NCBI GenBank assembly: GCA_029259835.1
Contig: JAJDEL010000087.1
Location: forward strand, 1-5,411
Direction of reading: 5' to 3'
Length of the DNA stretch: 5,411 nt
Source of the DNA: Planctomicrobium sp.
Lineage (GTDB): Bacteria; Planctomycetota; Planctomycetia; Planctomycetales; Planctomycetaceae
The translations under genes and the position numbers were made by a program. Of this stretch, positions 1 through 5,411 are shown piece after piece. Every line of letters begins with the position of its first letter. Positions within the stretch are counted from its first letter, which is position 1. Below the pieces are notes generated by a model that was given only the letters and a program-made list of their open reading frames with translations, made no database searches and had not been told where the DNA came from.

Positions 1-1429
1 TATCACGATATGCGGCGATTACCTTAGCCGTCCCGTAGAGTGGGTTAATTTCCCCTGGGGCATGTTGGTTGCCGAACCAGAGCGGGAGCCAGGAACCATC
101 TTTTTCTTGTGTCTTGTCCAGAAATTGAAATCCAGATTTTCTTGCAACATCAATTTCATCTTTGAAATCACAATAAGGACTTGCGACATTGAGTGCTCGC
201 AGGCAGTGAGCCGTGAGGTCTGCTGAACTGCGGTCAAACGGGAGTGCTCCCCAACCACGACAAAACGTGGGCCAGCCACCATCTCGATTTTGAAGATCCA
301 GCAGCCAGCGCGCCGCTCGCTGAATGGCTCTGCGAATTTTTGGGTCGTCGGACCGACCATGTTGCAATTGCAAAATCGCCAGCATCGCTCCCGGTGTGTC
401 GTCCGCATCCGGCACACCACCAGAAAGATCAGTCCAAGCCCAGCCTCCCGGAGCAGCATTTGTATAAGCATGCACTTCGGTATATTGCTGGTTCAGCAGC
501 CATTCCAAAATCGCAGGTCGATCATCGCTTGGCAAATCCTCTCCAAGAGCATTTACGGCGAGCGTAGTGACCCACGTCGCCAGGTTCGTGTCGATCGGCC
601 AGCTTCCATCTTCCAGAACGGAAGACTTGATGAACTCAACTCCTTTATCGACAACTGGATGATCAGCCAGACCTTTCGCGGCCAGACTCATCGTGACGAA
701 ACTCGTCAGTGGCGTTGCTTCCAAGAATCCACCAGTCTCTGGTTGAATTCTTTCAAGCTTTTTAAGGCTTCGCGAAATGCAAGAATCTCGGAGCCAGCCG
801 AGCATTGGGTTCCACGGTTTGCGGAAATGGTGCCGCACTTGACCAATCGCGATCAACGCTGGAAGCGCGTAACTGACAACAGGAAGACGAATCGTTGCAT
901 AGAATCGGTGTGACAAACATGAAAGCTCAAACGGCAACGCCGTCACCTCTTTCCAATCGACAAGTTCGGCGAGCGCACAGTGTGTGAGAATTGGAACGGA
1001 AAAAGTTTTGTCCTTACCATAACGTTTGACAACTGCTTCCACGCCCCCGACATCGTCAACGTACTTCGCTGCAGAGGAGAGCGTCTCGCTGAACTTCCCT
1101 TCACGATCGAGGAGATGAAAGACCGCGTGCGCGAGCATTGTCGTGGAAATGTTACTTTTACTCTTGAGCGTATCGCCCCAACCACCATCTGGGTTCTGAT
1201 GCTGTGCCAACCAGACCAATCCGTTATCGATCAGCGGAGCAAGTTCTTGCTCTCGGTCTGATCGCTGAATACGGACTTGATGCAGCGCCATGATCGCGGT
1301 TGCAGTCGAGAGGGGCGAAGTCGAAAGCTCTCCGGTCCAGTGACCAGAGGGGTTTCTTTCGCTGAGAAGAAGTTCTCGGACGGACGCGTAAGCGCTTTGC
1401 AAACGCTCGGAGTCGACCTCCATTTTCAT
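1..1429 (-). CDS. Squalene-hopene cyclase-like class II triterpene cyclase (prenyltransferase/squalene oxidase repeats), 3' end outside window
   Basis: The frame is open for 476 codons from ATG 1429 and runs off the left edge, so the C-terminus is missing. Family members (about 630 residues in squalene-hopene cyclase) fold into two alpha/alpha barrels and protonate a polyprene, usually squalene, at the membrane. The DXDD catalytic acid is at residues 341-344 (PDADDT). TAH with His408 matches the histidine that activates the middle Asp in bacterial cyclases. QW-like repeats end at Trp84 (QNPDGGW), Trp277 (DGSW), Trp386 (QNRDGGW) and Trp447 (QEKDGSW). The N-terminal NPSGHWTGEL is also typical. 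The start is bounded by an in-frame TAG four codons upstream (1441-1439). ATG 1429 overlaps the previous gene's stop; ATG 1423 is the only close alternative, and neither has a clear Shine-Dalgarno. Differences from the Alicyclobacillus enzyme are Trp330/Trp332 in place of two Phe before DXDD, and a shorter, different stretch after QNRDGGW. The fold is secure; the substrate and product are not. Confidence 0.9.
   Translation of the reverse strand, partial: MKMEVDSERLQSAYASVRELLLSERNPSGHWTGELSTSPLSTATAIMALHQVRIQRSDREQELAPLIDNGLVWLAQHQNPDGGWGDTLKSKSNISTTMLAHAVFHLLDREGKFSETLSSAAKYVDDVGGVEAVVKRYGKDKTFSVPILTHCALAELVDWKEVTALPFELSCLSHRFYATIRLPVVSYALPALIAIGQVRHHFRKPWNPMLGWLRDSCISRSLKKLERIQPETGGFLEATPLTSFVTMSLAAKGLADHPVVDKGVEFIKSSVLEDGSWPIDTNLATWVTTLAVNALGEDLPSDDRPAILEWLLNQQYTEVHAYTNAAPGGWAWTDLSGGVPDADDTPGAMLAILQLQHGRSDDPKIRRAIQRAARWLLDLQNRDGGWPTFCRGWGALPFDRSSADLTAHCLRALNVASPYCDFKDEIDVARKSGFQFLDKTQEKDGSWLPLWFGNQHAPGEINPLYGTAKVIAAYRD
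1426..1429 (-). other. ATGA stop/start overlap joining PIN-TRAM and cyclase genes
   Basis: On the minus strand the bases 1429-1426 read ATGA. The ATG opens the cyclase and the TGA closes the PIN-TRAM gene. Such 4-base overlaps normally mean co-transcription and often translational coupling by re-initiation. No convincing Shine-Dalgarno precedes the cyclase ATG, which fits coupling. Confidence 0.85.
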
Positions 1430-2469
1430 GATGCGCGACTATCAAAGAGTTTGGAAAAGATCATTCGACCGGCACTGTTTTGCAAAACGCTGGTGACGAT
1501 TGTGTCGACTTCTTTTCCAATTTCTTGCGTGCCGTTTTCAACGACGACCATTGTTCCGTCGTCGAGATAGCCGATTCCCTGACCTTGCCCTTCACCTTCT
1601 TTCATGATCTTGATGCGAATGTGTTCACCCGGAATAAACTTTGGCTTCAATGCGTTAGCGACATCGTTGAAATTGACGACATCAATTCCCTGCACACCAG
1701 CAAGTTTATTCAAGTTCACATCGTTCGTGACGAGCCGACCGCTGATCTCTTTACAAAGGTCGACCAGTTTCTGATCAACCGTCTTTTCCCGGTCCTCAAT
1801 CGCTTCGTGAACTTTGATTTCGACTTTTGGGTCTTGCTGTAAGCGTTTTAGAATGTCCAGTCCGCGACGTCCGCGACTCTTGCGGATTTTGTCTTGACTA
1901 TCTGCAATATCCTGAACTTCCTGCAAAATGAATCCCGGAACGATGAACTGTGTATCGATCACGTTCGTGTCGATCACATCTGCGATTCTTCCATCGATGA
2001 GAGCGCTGGAGTCGAGCACCATCGGTCGACCCCCTTTGAGTTCACGCGAAAACTCAACGTATGGAATTACAAAGCGAAACTGATCTTTCGTTTGAAGTAA
2101 AAATGCGATGCAGACATACGGCAAGACCAGCACAGCCATCAGTGCGACAACACCGCGAAACGCCGCTCCTTCGGCATGCATCGATTCAAGCATCGCGAAA
2201 AGAGGCGCCAGCGAAAGATTCAGCAGGTATGTCAGTAAAGCTCCAATGAGTAAACCAAAATAGACGGCAGAGATGACTTCGACTCGTTTTCGTGGGATGA
2301 GGATATCGACCACCAGAAAAGAGAGAACCATCACCAACATGATTAGAAAAGAGAGAACCGGGTGCGCTTCCACGATCGCGGGCGCACCGGAGTTTTGATT
2401 GAACGCAAACGTCGCAATTGCGCTCACACAAACAAGAATATAGATCGCCCGAATAATGAGAAGCAGCAT
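1426..2469 (-). CDS. Membrane-anchored PIN/TRAM domain protein (YacL-like)
   Basis: This is a complete 347-residue protein. The N-terminal part has four hydrophobic segments, roughly residues 3-24, 36-58, 65-91 and 104-126, which would anchor it in the membrane. A PIN domain follows at about 150-275. It opens with VLDSSALIDGRI (Asp153), continues with LQEVQDIAD (Glu184), and carries Asp232 and Asp250 (LVTNDVNL). These acidic residues coordinate metal in PIN ribonucleases, and the set looks complete. A TRAM domain, a small RNA-binding beta barrel, covers about 277-343 (GEHIRIKIMKEG onward). The order TM-PIN-TRAM and the length match the YacL-type family found in Firmicutes, cyanobacteria, Thermus and planctomycetes, whose targets are poorly known. 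The start is fixed: an in-frame TAA lies six codons upstream (2487-2485) with no other start codon between. No Shine-Dalgarno is visible. RNase activity is inferred from residues only. Confidence 0.93.
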   Translation of the reverse strand: MLLLIIRAIYILVCVSAIATFAFNQNSGAPAIVEAHPVLSFLIMLVMVLSFLVVDILIPRKRVEVISAVYFGLLIGALLTYLLNLSLAPLFAMLESMHAEGAAFRGVVALMAVLVLPYVCIAFLLQTKDQFRFVIPYVEFSRELKGGRPMVLDSSALIDGRIADVIDTNVIDTQFIVPGFILQEVQDIADSQDKIRKSRGRRGLDILKRLQQDPKVEIKVHEAIEDREKTVDQKLVDLCKEISGRLVTNDVNLNKLAGVQGIDVVNFNDVANALKPKFIPGEHIRIKIMKEGEGQGQGIGYLDDGTMVVVENGTQEIGKEVDTIVTSVLQNSAGRMIFSKLFDSRAS

Positions 2470-2703
2470 TTTAGATGATTGGTCTTATTCTGGTGTTTTA
2501 GGAGAAACCGCCCGGCAAGGATGCCCAATACGTTTGGCAGGAATACTGTCCTGAATGGGGACGTCCTGTCTGAGGATGACAAGGGAGGTATTACAGTTCA
2601 AGGGAGGCTGTTGACCGGTGTCCATTACGAACTCGATAGTCCATCTTACGATGACAAGAGGAGAAATTCCACTACGGATTGAGAAGACACCACCTCTGAA
2701 GAA
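2470..2703. other. Intergenic leader upstream of the PIN-TRAM gene
   Basis: This stretch separates the DUF1559 terminator from the PIN-TRAM start and should carry the promoter of the PIN-TRAM/cyclase unit. I found no convincing -35/-10 pair and no Shine-Dalgarno on the minus strand. It contains short direct repeats: CAAGGGAGG at 2580-2588 and 2599-2607, and GATGACAAG at 2575-2583 and 2650-2658 on the plus strand. CAGGAC also occurs twice in the minus-strand sequence near 2550-2570. The open frames crossing it show no protein-like features. Confidence 0.5.
2580..2607. repeat. Short direct repeat CAAGGGAGG x2
   Basis: The 9-mer CAAGGGAGG occurs at 2580-2588 and 2599-2607, starts 19 bases apart, about 110-140 bases upstream of the PIN-TRAM start. 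A spacing near two helical turns is compatible with a regulator binding site, but two 9-mers could arise by chance. Confidence 0.3.
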
Positions 2704-2739
2704 ACAAAAAAAGCAGCGACTCCGAAAAGTCGCTGCTTT
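2702..2739 (-). terminator. Intrinsic terminator of the DUF1559 gene
   Basis: In the minus-strand transcript a perfect 12-bp stem is formed by AAAGCAGCGACT (2739-2728) and AGTCGCTGCTTT (2721-2710) around the 6-base loop TTTCGG. The last stem bases run into a tract of seven T, then G and three more T. The hairpin starts 24 bases after the TAA of the DUF1559 gene. Stem, loop and T-tract together make this a textbook rho-independent terminator. The A-rich start of the stem could also give weaker termination on the plus strand, but no plus-strand gene is nearby. Confidence 0.92.
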
Positions 2740-2763
2740 GAACTGAGTTACGATCAGCAAAAA

Positions 2764-3999
2764 TTAATAGTCACTTCCGCTCAAAATCGCCTGCCCGTAA
2801 CGGTTTCCGTTAGAAGAAAGCAGACGAAGGTAAACAGTATTGTCGATCGAATCGATGATGTTTCTAGCACTGCCATCGCCGAAGACAACGTTGACTGTCC
2901 CTGCATGTAACGAACTTGGACGTGGCGAGGCACCAGAAACTGCCGTTCCCAGATTTTCGTTAATTTTGCAGACATTCAGGCCATCTGCCGTCGAAAATGG
3001 GGTTCCGTTCGCAGACAAAGAAGACGCAGCGATACCGGCAACACCGTAACCACCTGTTGATGAGTTTGGATCAACGTTAGGTGCAGTTCCCTTCACGGCG
3101 ACGGCAAAGCCTGTATCGCCAAGACGGTATCCGACGAATCCGCCATTTCCATTCTGCCCGGAGACAGCCGTTCCAACCACACCAGCATCTGAGACAGTCG
3201 GAATGTTTCCATTGACGACCGATGGGATCCAGTTAGGTGTATCGAGATTTTCAGAGACGAAGATCGTTTGCGAAAGTCCATCTCCAGAACTGACCTTAGA
3301 GAGCGATGGGCGGTAGCCTTCAGGTCCTAGATTTAAATCGAAAGCTGAATTTGGAATGCCTGCACGTGAAGGGAAAAAGACACCCGAACCGGAAGTGACT
3401 TGAACATTTTCTGGAGAACCTGCACCTCCACCGATTCCCGCCCAACTATAGCTGTTCACTTGATGACCAAGAAGTGTATTTCCGCCCCAACGAGAAAGTA
3501 TCGCGTAGCCAGCGTTTGCGACATAGCTTGTCGCACCATCGGCAGCGTCATTCGGGTCGTCAGGACAAACATACACGGGAATATTAGTACTTGCCAAAAC
3601 GTTCAAGGTTTGAGGAAGTGAAGCATCGAGCAAACGGTTGTAGAGACCAGGTTGTTCAAGATACGGCAGCAAATGCACAGACCATGAAGCTGGACCCCAA
3701 ACACCGCCAGCATCATTTTGAACAACTTCGCCACCTGCCAGAGGAGGAATTTGACCACGATTACTAGTTGCGTATGTTTGAATCGCGACACCAACGTTTC
3801 GCATGTTGTTCAAGCACTGGATGCGTCGAGCAGTTGCCCGGGCTTGCTGAACACCTGGCAAAATCAGCGAGGCAAGCACAGCGATAATGGAAATCACAAC
3901 CAGGAGTTCAATCAAAGTGAACCCCCCGCGTCGCGACTGTTGTGTGTGTTGCCGCGTACTCCGCGATTTCATTTTCGTGGGAGTGAATCGAACTCTCAT
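2764..3999 (-). CDS. DUF1559 domain-containing pseudopilin-like protein with H-x9-DG C-terminal motif
   Basis: This is a complete 411-residue protein. A basic leader of 26 residues ends in RRGG, followed by FTLIELLVVISIIAVLASLI, a class III prepilin signal. A type IV prepilin peptidase would cut between Gly26 and Phe27, and Glu31 is the conserved Glu at position 5 of the mature protein. The next part, PGVQQARATARRIQCLNNMRN, is typical of DUF1559. The mid-region has VYVCPDDP (Cys145), and the C-terminus has SSLHAGTVNVVFGDGS, with His365 nine residues before Asp375-Gly376. The family is massively multicopy in planctomycetes and is presumed to be exported and surface or pseudopilus associated; individual functions are unknown. 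The start at 3999 is chosen because GGAGAG lies 5 bases upstream, whereas the internal Met10 has none. The gene is followed directly by a strong terminator and appears monocistronic. Confidence 0.96.
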   Translation of the reverse strand: MRVRFTPTKMKSRSTRQHTQQSRRGGFTLIELLVVISIIAVLASLILPGVQQARATARRIQCLNNMRNVGVAIQTYATSNRGQIPPLAGGEVVQNDAGGVWGPASWSVHLLPYLEQPGLYNRLLDASLPQTLNVLASTNIPVYVCPDDPNDAADGATSYVANAGYAILSRWGGNTLLGHQVNSYSWAGIGGGAGSPENVQVTSGSGVFFPSRAGIPNSAFDLNLGPEGYRPSLSKVSSGDGLSQTIFVSENLDTPNWIPSVVNGNIPTVSDAGVVGTAVSGQNGNGGFVGYRLGDTGFAVAVKGTAPNVDPNSSTGGYGVAGIAASSLSANGTPFSTADGLNVCKINENLGTAVSGASPRPSSLHAGTVNVVFGDGSARNIIDSIDNTVYLRLLSSNGNRYGQAILSGSDY

Positions 4000-4004
4000 A
4001 TTGT

Positions 4005-4010
4005 CTCTCC
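4005..4010 (-). promoter_or_regulatory. Shine-Dalgarno of the DUF1559 gene
   Basis: The minus-strand sequence GGAGAG is followed by the 5-base spacer ACAAT and then ATG at 3999. It is the only clear ribosome binding site in the window and decides the start in favour of Met1 over Met10. Confidence 0.8.
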
Positions 4011-4121
4011 AATGTTCAGGCTCGACTCATATCCGTCGAGAGGAAATGTCGCAATCGTTGAAAATGTAACGAGAAACAGCGAATGCGACGAAATGAATTC
4101 TCGTGAATTTCTAAAACTGAC

Positions 4122-4158
4122 TTGTTTCAAATAATTGATCTGCTGTGATTTGAAGCAA
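4122..4158. repeat. Imperfect inverted repeat, possible operator or leader hairpin
   Basis: TTGTTTCAAAT at 4122-4132 and ATTTGAAGCAA at 4148-4158 are reverse complements except at one position, separated by 15 bases. The repeat lies about 125-160 bases upstream of the DUF1559 start. It could be an operator for a dimeric regulator or an RNA hairpin in the leader; it is AT-rich, so the RNA structure would be weak. Confidence 0.4.
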
Positions 4159-4196
4159 ATGCCATGGTCAATATGACAATCGACCAACGCAAAATT

Positions 4197-4216
4197 GAGC
4201 AGGCTCCGCCTCGCTC
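4197..4216 (-). repeat. GC-rich hairpin in the DUF1559 upstream region
   Basis: On the minus strand GAGC-GA-GGC-GGA-GCC-T-GCTC can fold as two short stacked stems with a 3-base loop, followed by AATTTTG. It is either a weak terminator of the upstream transcript or, if the promoter at 4221-4249 is real, a structure at the 5' end of the DUF1559 mRNA. The T-run is short and the stem is interrupted, so termination is not firmly supported. Confidence 0.3.
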
Positions 4217-4220
4217 ACTC

Positions 4221-4249
4221 ATTATGGCATCTACATCTCTGGATCGAAA
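4221..4249 (-). promoter_or_regulatory. Weak sigma70-like promoter candidate for the DUF1559 gene
   Basis: On the minus strand TTTCGA (4249-4244) is followed by a 17-base spacer and CATAAT (4226-4221). The -10 matches the consensus at five of six positions and the -35 at three of six. Transcription from here would give a 5' untranslated region of over 200 bases. Planctomycete promoters are poorly characterised, so this is tentative. Confidence 0.25.
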
Positions 4250-4379
4250 GAGAAAAAACGGAAACAAACCCTTACGTTTTCACACCTTCTGACGAAAGTA
4301 ACGTTTGTGCAATCCTTTGACACGCAATTCTCAGGCCATTCAGCAGATGACTACGTCAAATCGCATCCATTCGCTGGCT

Positions 4380-4414
4380 GGAAGTCCTGAAACTGTGGGT
4401 CACCAGGAACCTCC
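4380..4414 (-). repeat. Bulged hairpin downstream of the partial gene
   Basis: On the minus strand GGAGGTTCCTG (4414-4404) can pair with CAGGACTTCC (4389-4380) around a 14-base loop. This gives ten pairs including one G-T and one bulged T. No T-run follows, so it is not a standard terminator. It lies about 80-110 bases after the stop of the partial gene and could stabilise the mRNA 3' end. Confidence 0.3.
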
Positions 4415-4492
4415 AAATAATTTTCACCTAGTCTAGTTAAACGTTTTACGCCCTGCTTCATCAACAAGAGATACCAGGAAAACTCGAAGTTT

Positions 4493-5411
4493 TTAATCTG
4501 GCAACTGCTGACGATGAATAATCAGTTTCTGGTAGTCAAACGTCTGCGAATCCGGGTTCCAGGCTTCTTCGAGCCGCGTGCGGTCCACAACCAGGAACTG
4601 CCGCAGAACAGGCAAGTCTTCCGAAACCCCACCAATCTGAACAATACCCGGACTCCCCGCCACCGGCTGATGAGCATCATGAAACCGAACTGCCGTCCAA
4701 ATTAAGAAAACGTTACTGCGGACTGTGGTGTGATTGTCAATTTTGCCAAGCAAGCGATGCCGGGTGTGCATCTCTACTTCATTCCCGTTTACCGATTCAT
4801 CCAGCGCATCTCCTGGCGACCGTGCATCAAAAAGACCGATATGGTGTTGCGCTCGTATTGATCCGACTCTCCAGCCCGTGATGGAGTCGTTCGCTCCACC
4901 TGTTGAAGAATGGAATCTCAGCAATGTTTCCTGAATCGGATTTGAATCGGCTCCATGATACGCCATGTTCATAGCGGCATCTGAAAGCACTTGGGCATCA
5001 GGATTGACATAGCTCATCGGGCGGAAAGGTTTTGCGACAGGAGTCCCTGGTAGATTTGGCGTTGAAGGTGTTCCGGAAGTTTCTTCTCCATCTCGCGAGA
5101 CTTTCAATTCATTCCACCAATTGCGATCAAACGATCCGGTGATAGTTCGATCTTCCGTTGGAGTTGTGGATGTCCGATTGAGTTGGAAATCGTCATCAAT
5201 GATTCCTGCCAGAACTTCTTCATTTCGCACGGTATTCAGGTTGATCACAGCGGGGTTTGTCCGCACCAGCCCCAAATTATCATGGATGACTTGGTTGGCT
5301 CTGGAGGGGACTTCGACGAACTCAAAGAAGCGATACCATCGGTTTGCCTCAACGGTTGTCCTGCCTGTTGGGTCAGAAAAATAATTGCCTGCGAAATCAT
5401 CGATTTCATAT
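4493..5411 (-). CDS. C-terminal part of a large planctomycete protein with GspK-like/Verru_Chthon cassette-like signatures (5' end outside window)
   Basis: The frame is open from the right edge to TAA 4495-4493, giving 305 residues of a longer protein. A TTG at 5275 could be taken as a start, but the frame continues upstream with conserved-looking sequence (RFFEFVEVPSR, residues 27-37 of the fragment), so I treat the gene as truncated by the window. INLNTVRNEEVL follows at 56-67, resembling the INLNTA element of GspK-type minor pseudopilins. TTVRSNVFLIW is at about 228-238, and RQFLVVDRTRLEEAWN near the end (270-285). From memory, this combination recurs at the C-termini of large planctomycete and verrucomicrobial proteins with pilin-like N-termini. 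No membrane segment is seen in the visible part. A role in a pseudopilus or envelope complex is inference; the function is unknown. Confidence 0.8.
   Translation of the reverse strand, partial: YEIDDFAGNYFSDPTGRTTVEANRWYRFFEFVEVPSRANQVIHDNLGLVRTNPAVINLNTVRNEEVLAGIIDDDFQLNRTSTTPTEDRTITGSFDRNWWNELKVSRDGEETSGTPSTPNLPGTPVAKPFRPMSYVNPDAQVLSDAAMNMAYHGADSNPIQETLLRFHSSTGGANDSITGWRVGSIRAQHHIGLFDARSPGDALDESVNGNEVEMHTRHRLLGKIDNHTTVRSNVFLIWTAVRFHDAHQPVAGSPGIVQIGGVSEDLPVLRQFLVVDRTRLEEAWNPDSQTFDYQKLIIHRQQLPD

Larger units (their letters stand above)
4000..4492. other. Long intergenic region upstream of the DUF1559 gene
   Basis: About 490 bases lie between the stop of the partial upstream gene and the DUF1559 start. 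No frame here gives a protein-like translation. The region holds an imperfect inverted repeat at 4122-4158, a GC-rich hairpin at 4197-4216, a promoter-like pair at 4221-4249 and a bulged hairpin at 4380-4414. ACGTTT recurs on the plus strand at 4274, 4301 and 4441. Most likely it contains the 3' end and terminator of the upstream transcript plus the promoter and 5' untranslated region of the DUF1559 gene. Confidence 0.55.

Noticed and set aside
19..471. A 150-residue minus-strand open frame
   Set aside because: It is out of frame with the cyclase, which in the same bases encodes the DXDD, TAH and QW motifs; its own translation shows no family features.
290..913. A 207-residue plus-strand open frame, and shorter plus-strand frames at 244-567, 980-1261 and 1480-1842
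   Set aside because: All are antisense to the cyclase or PIN-TRAM genes and have no recognisable motif; they reflect codon bias of the real genes.
1426..2469. Reading the PIN protein as a VapC-type toxin
   Set aside because: It is far longer than VapC, has membrane segments and a TRAM domain, and no antitoxin gene precedes it.
2479..2682. A 67-residue plus-strand frame in the intergenic region
   Set aside because: No Shine-Dalgarno, no family signature, and it overlaps the likely promoter region of the PIN-TRAM gene.
2485..2760. A 91-residue minus-strand frame between the DUF1559 and PIN-TRAM genes
   Set aside because: It runs straight through the intrinsic terminator and is cysteine/arginine-rich with no protein-like pattern.
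3718..4134. A 138-residue plus-strand frame
   Set aside because: It is antisense to the pilin-like N-terminus of the DUF1559 gene and continues into the gap without any domain-like features.
3996..4187. A possible small minus-strand gene just upstream of DUF1559
   Set aside because: It overlaps the DUF1559 start and its Shine-Dalgarno out of frame and shows no signal peptide or known motif.
4428..4439. CTAG-rich palindrome (CTAGTCTAG) resembling a Trp-repressor half site
   Set aside because: Only a short match, with no tryptophan genes nearby and no second half site.
4479..4493. Inverted repeat AAAACT-TCG-AGTTTT at the stop of the partial gene as a terminator
   Set aside because: The stem is only six mostly A-T pairs, overlaps the stop codon, and is followed by CCTGG rather than a T-run.

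Overview
The window looks like a chromosomal segment of a planctomycete. The main reason is the complete DUF1559 protein (pilin-like FTLIELLVV N-terminus plus a C-terminal H-x9-DG motif), a family hugely expanded in Planctomycetes. A truncated protein with the RSNVF.W and INLNT signatures that I associate with large planctomycete proteins agrees with this. Base composition is moderate, which would suit lineages such as the Gimesia/Rubinisphaera side of Planctomycetales, but genus cannot be read from the sequence. No rRNA, tRNA, CRISPR array, IS element or attachment site was seen.

Layout: all four genes lie on the minus strand, so transcription runs from high to low coordinates. (1) 5411-4493 is the C-terminal 305 residues of a large planctomycete protein whose start lies beyond the window. 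(2) 4492-4000 is a long non-coding gap holding several inverted repeats and one weak promoter-like pair. (3) 3999-2764 is a DUF1559 pseudopilin-like protein with a good Shine-Dalgarno, ending in a strong intrinsic terminator at 2739-2702. (4) 2703-2470 is a leader region with short direct repeats. (5) 2469-1426 encodes a membrane-anchored PIN-TRAM protein with complete acidic catalytic residues. (6) 1429-1 is the N-terminal 476 residues of a squalene-hopene-cyclase-like class II triterpene cyclase. It starts inside the stop codon of the PIN-TRAM gene (ATGA overlap) and runs off the left edge. Any gene finder that needs a complete ORF will miss this last gene, and spurious reading frames cover its place.

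How they fit: the first two genes both point to cell-surface or pseudopilus-like functions, but they are separated by nearly 500 bases and are probably not one transcript. The terminator isolates the DUF1559 gene from the PIN-TRAM/cyclase pair, which is a tight two-gene unit. Pairing a predicted membrane RNase/RNA-binding protein with a terpene cyclase is the most unusual point of the window. The cyclase keeps the DXDD catalytic acid and its histidine partner, but differs from textbook squalene-hopene cyclase at positions around the active site.
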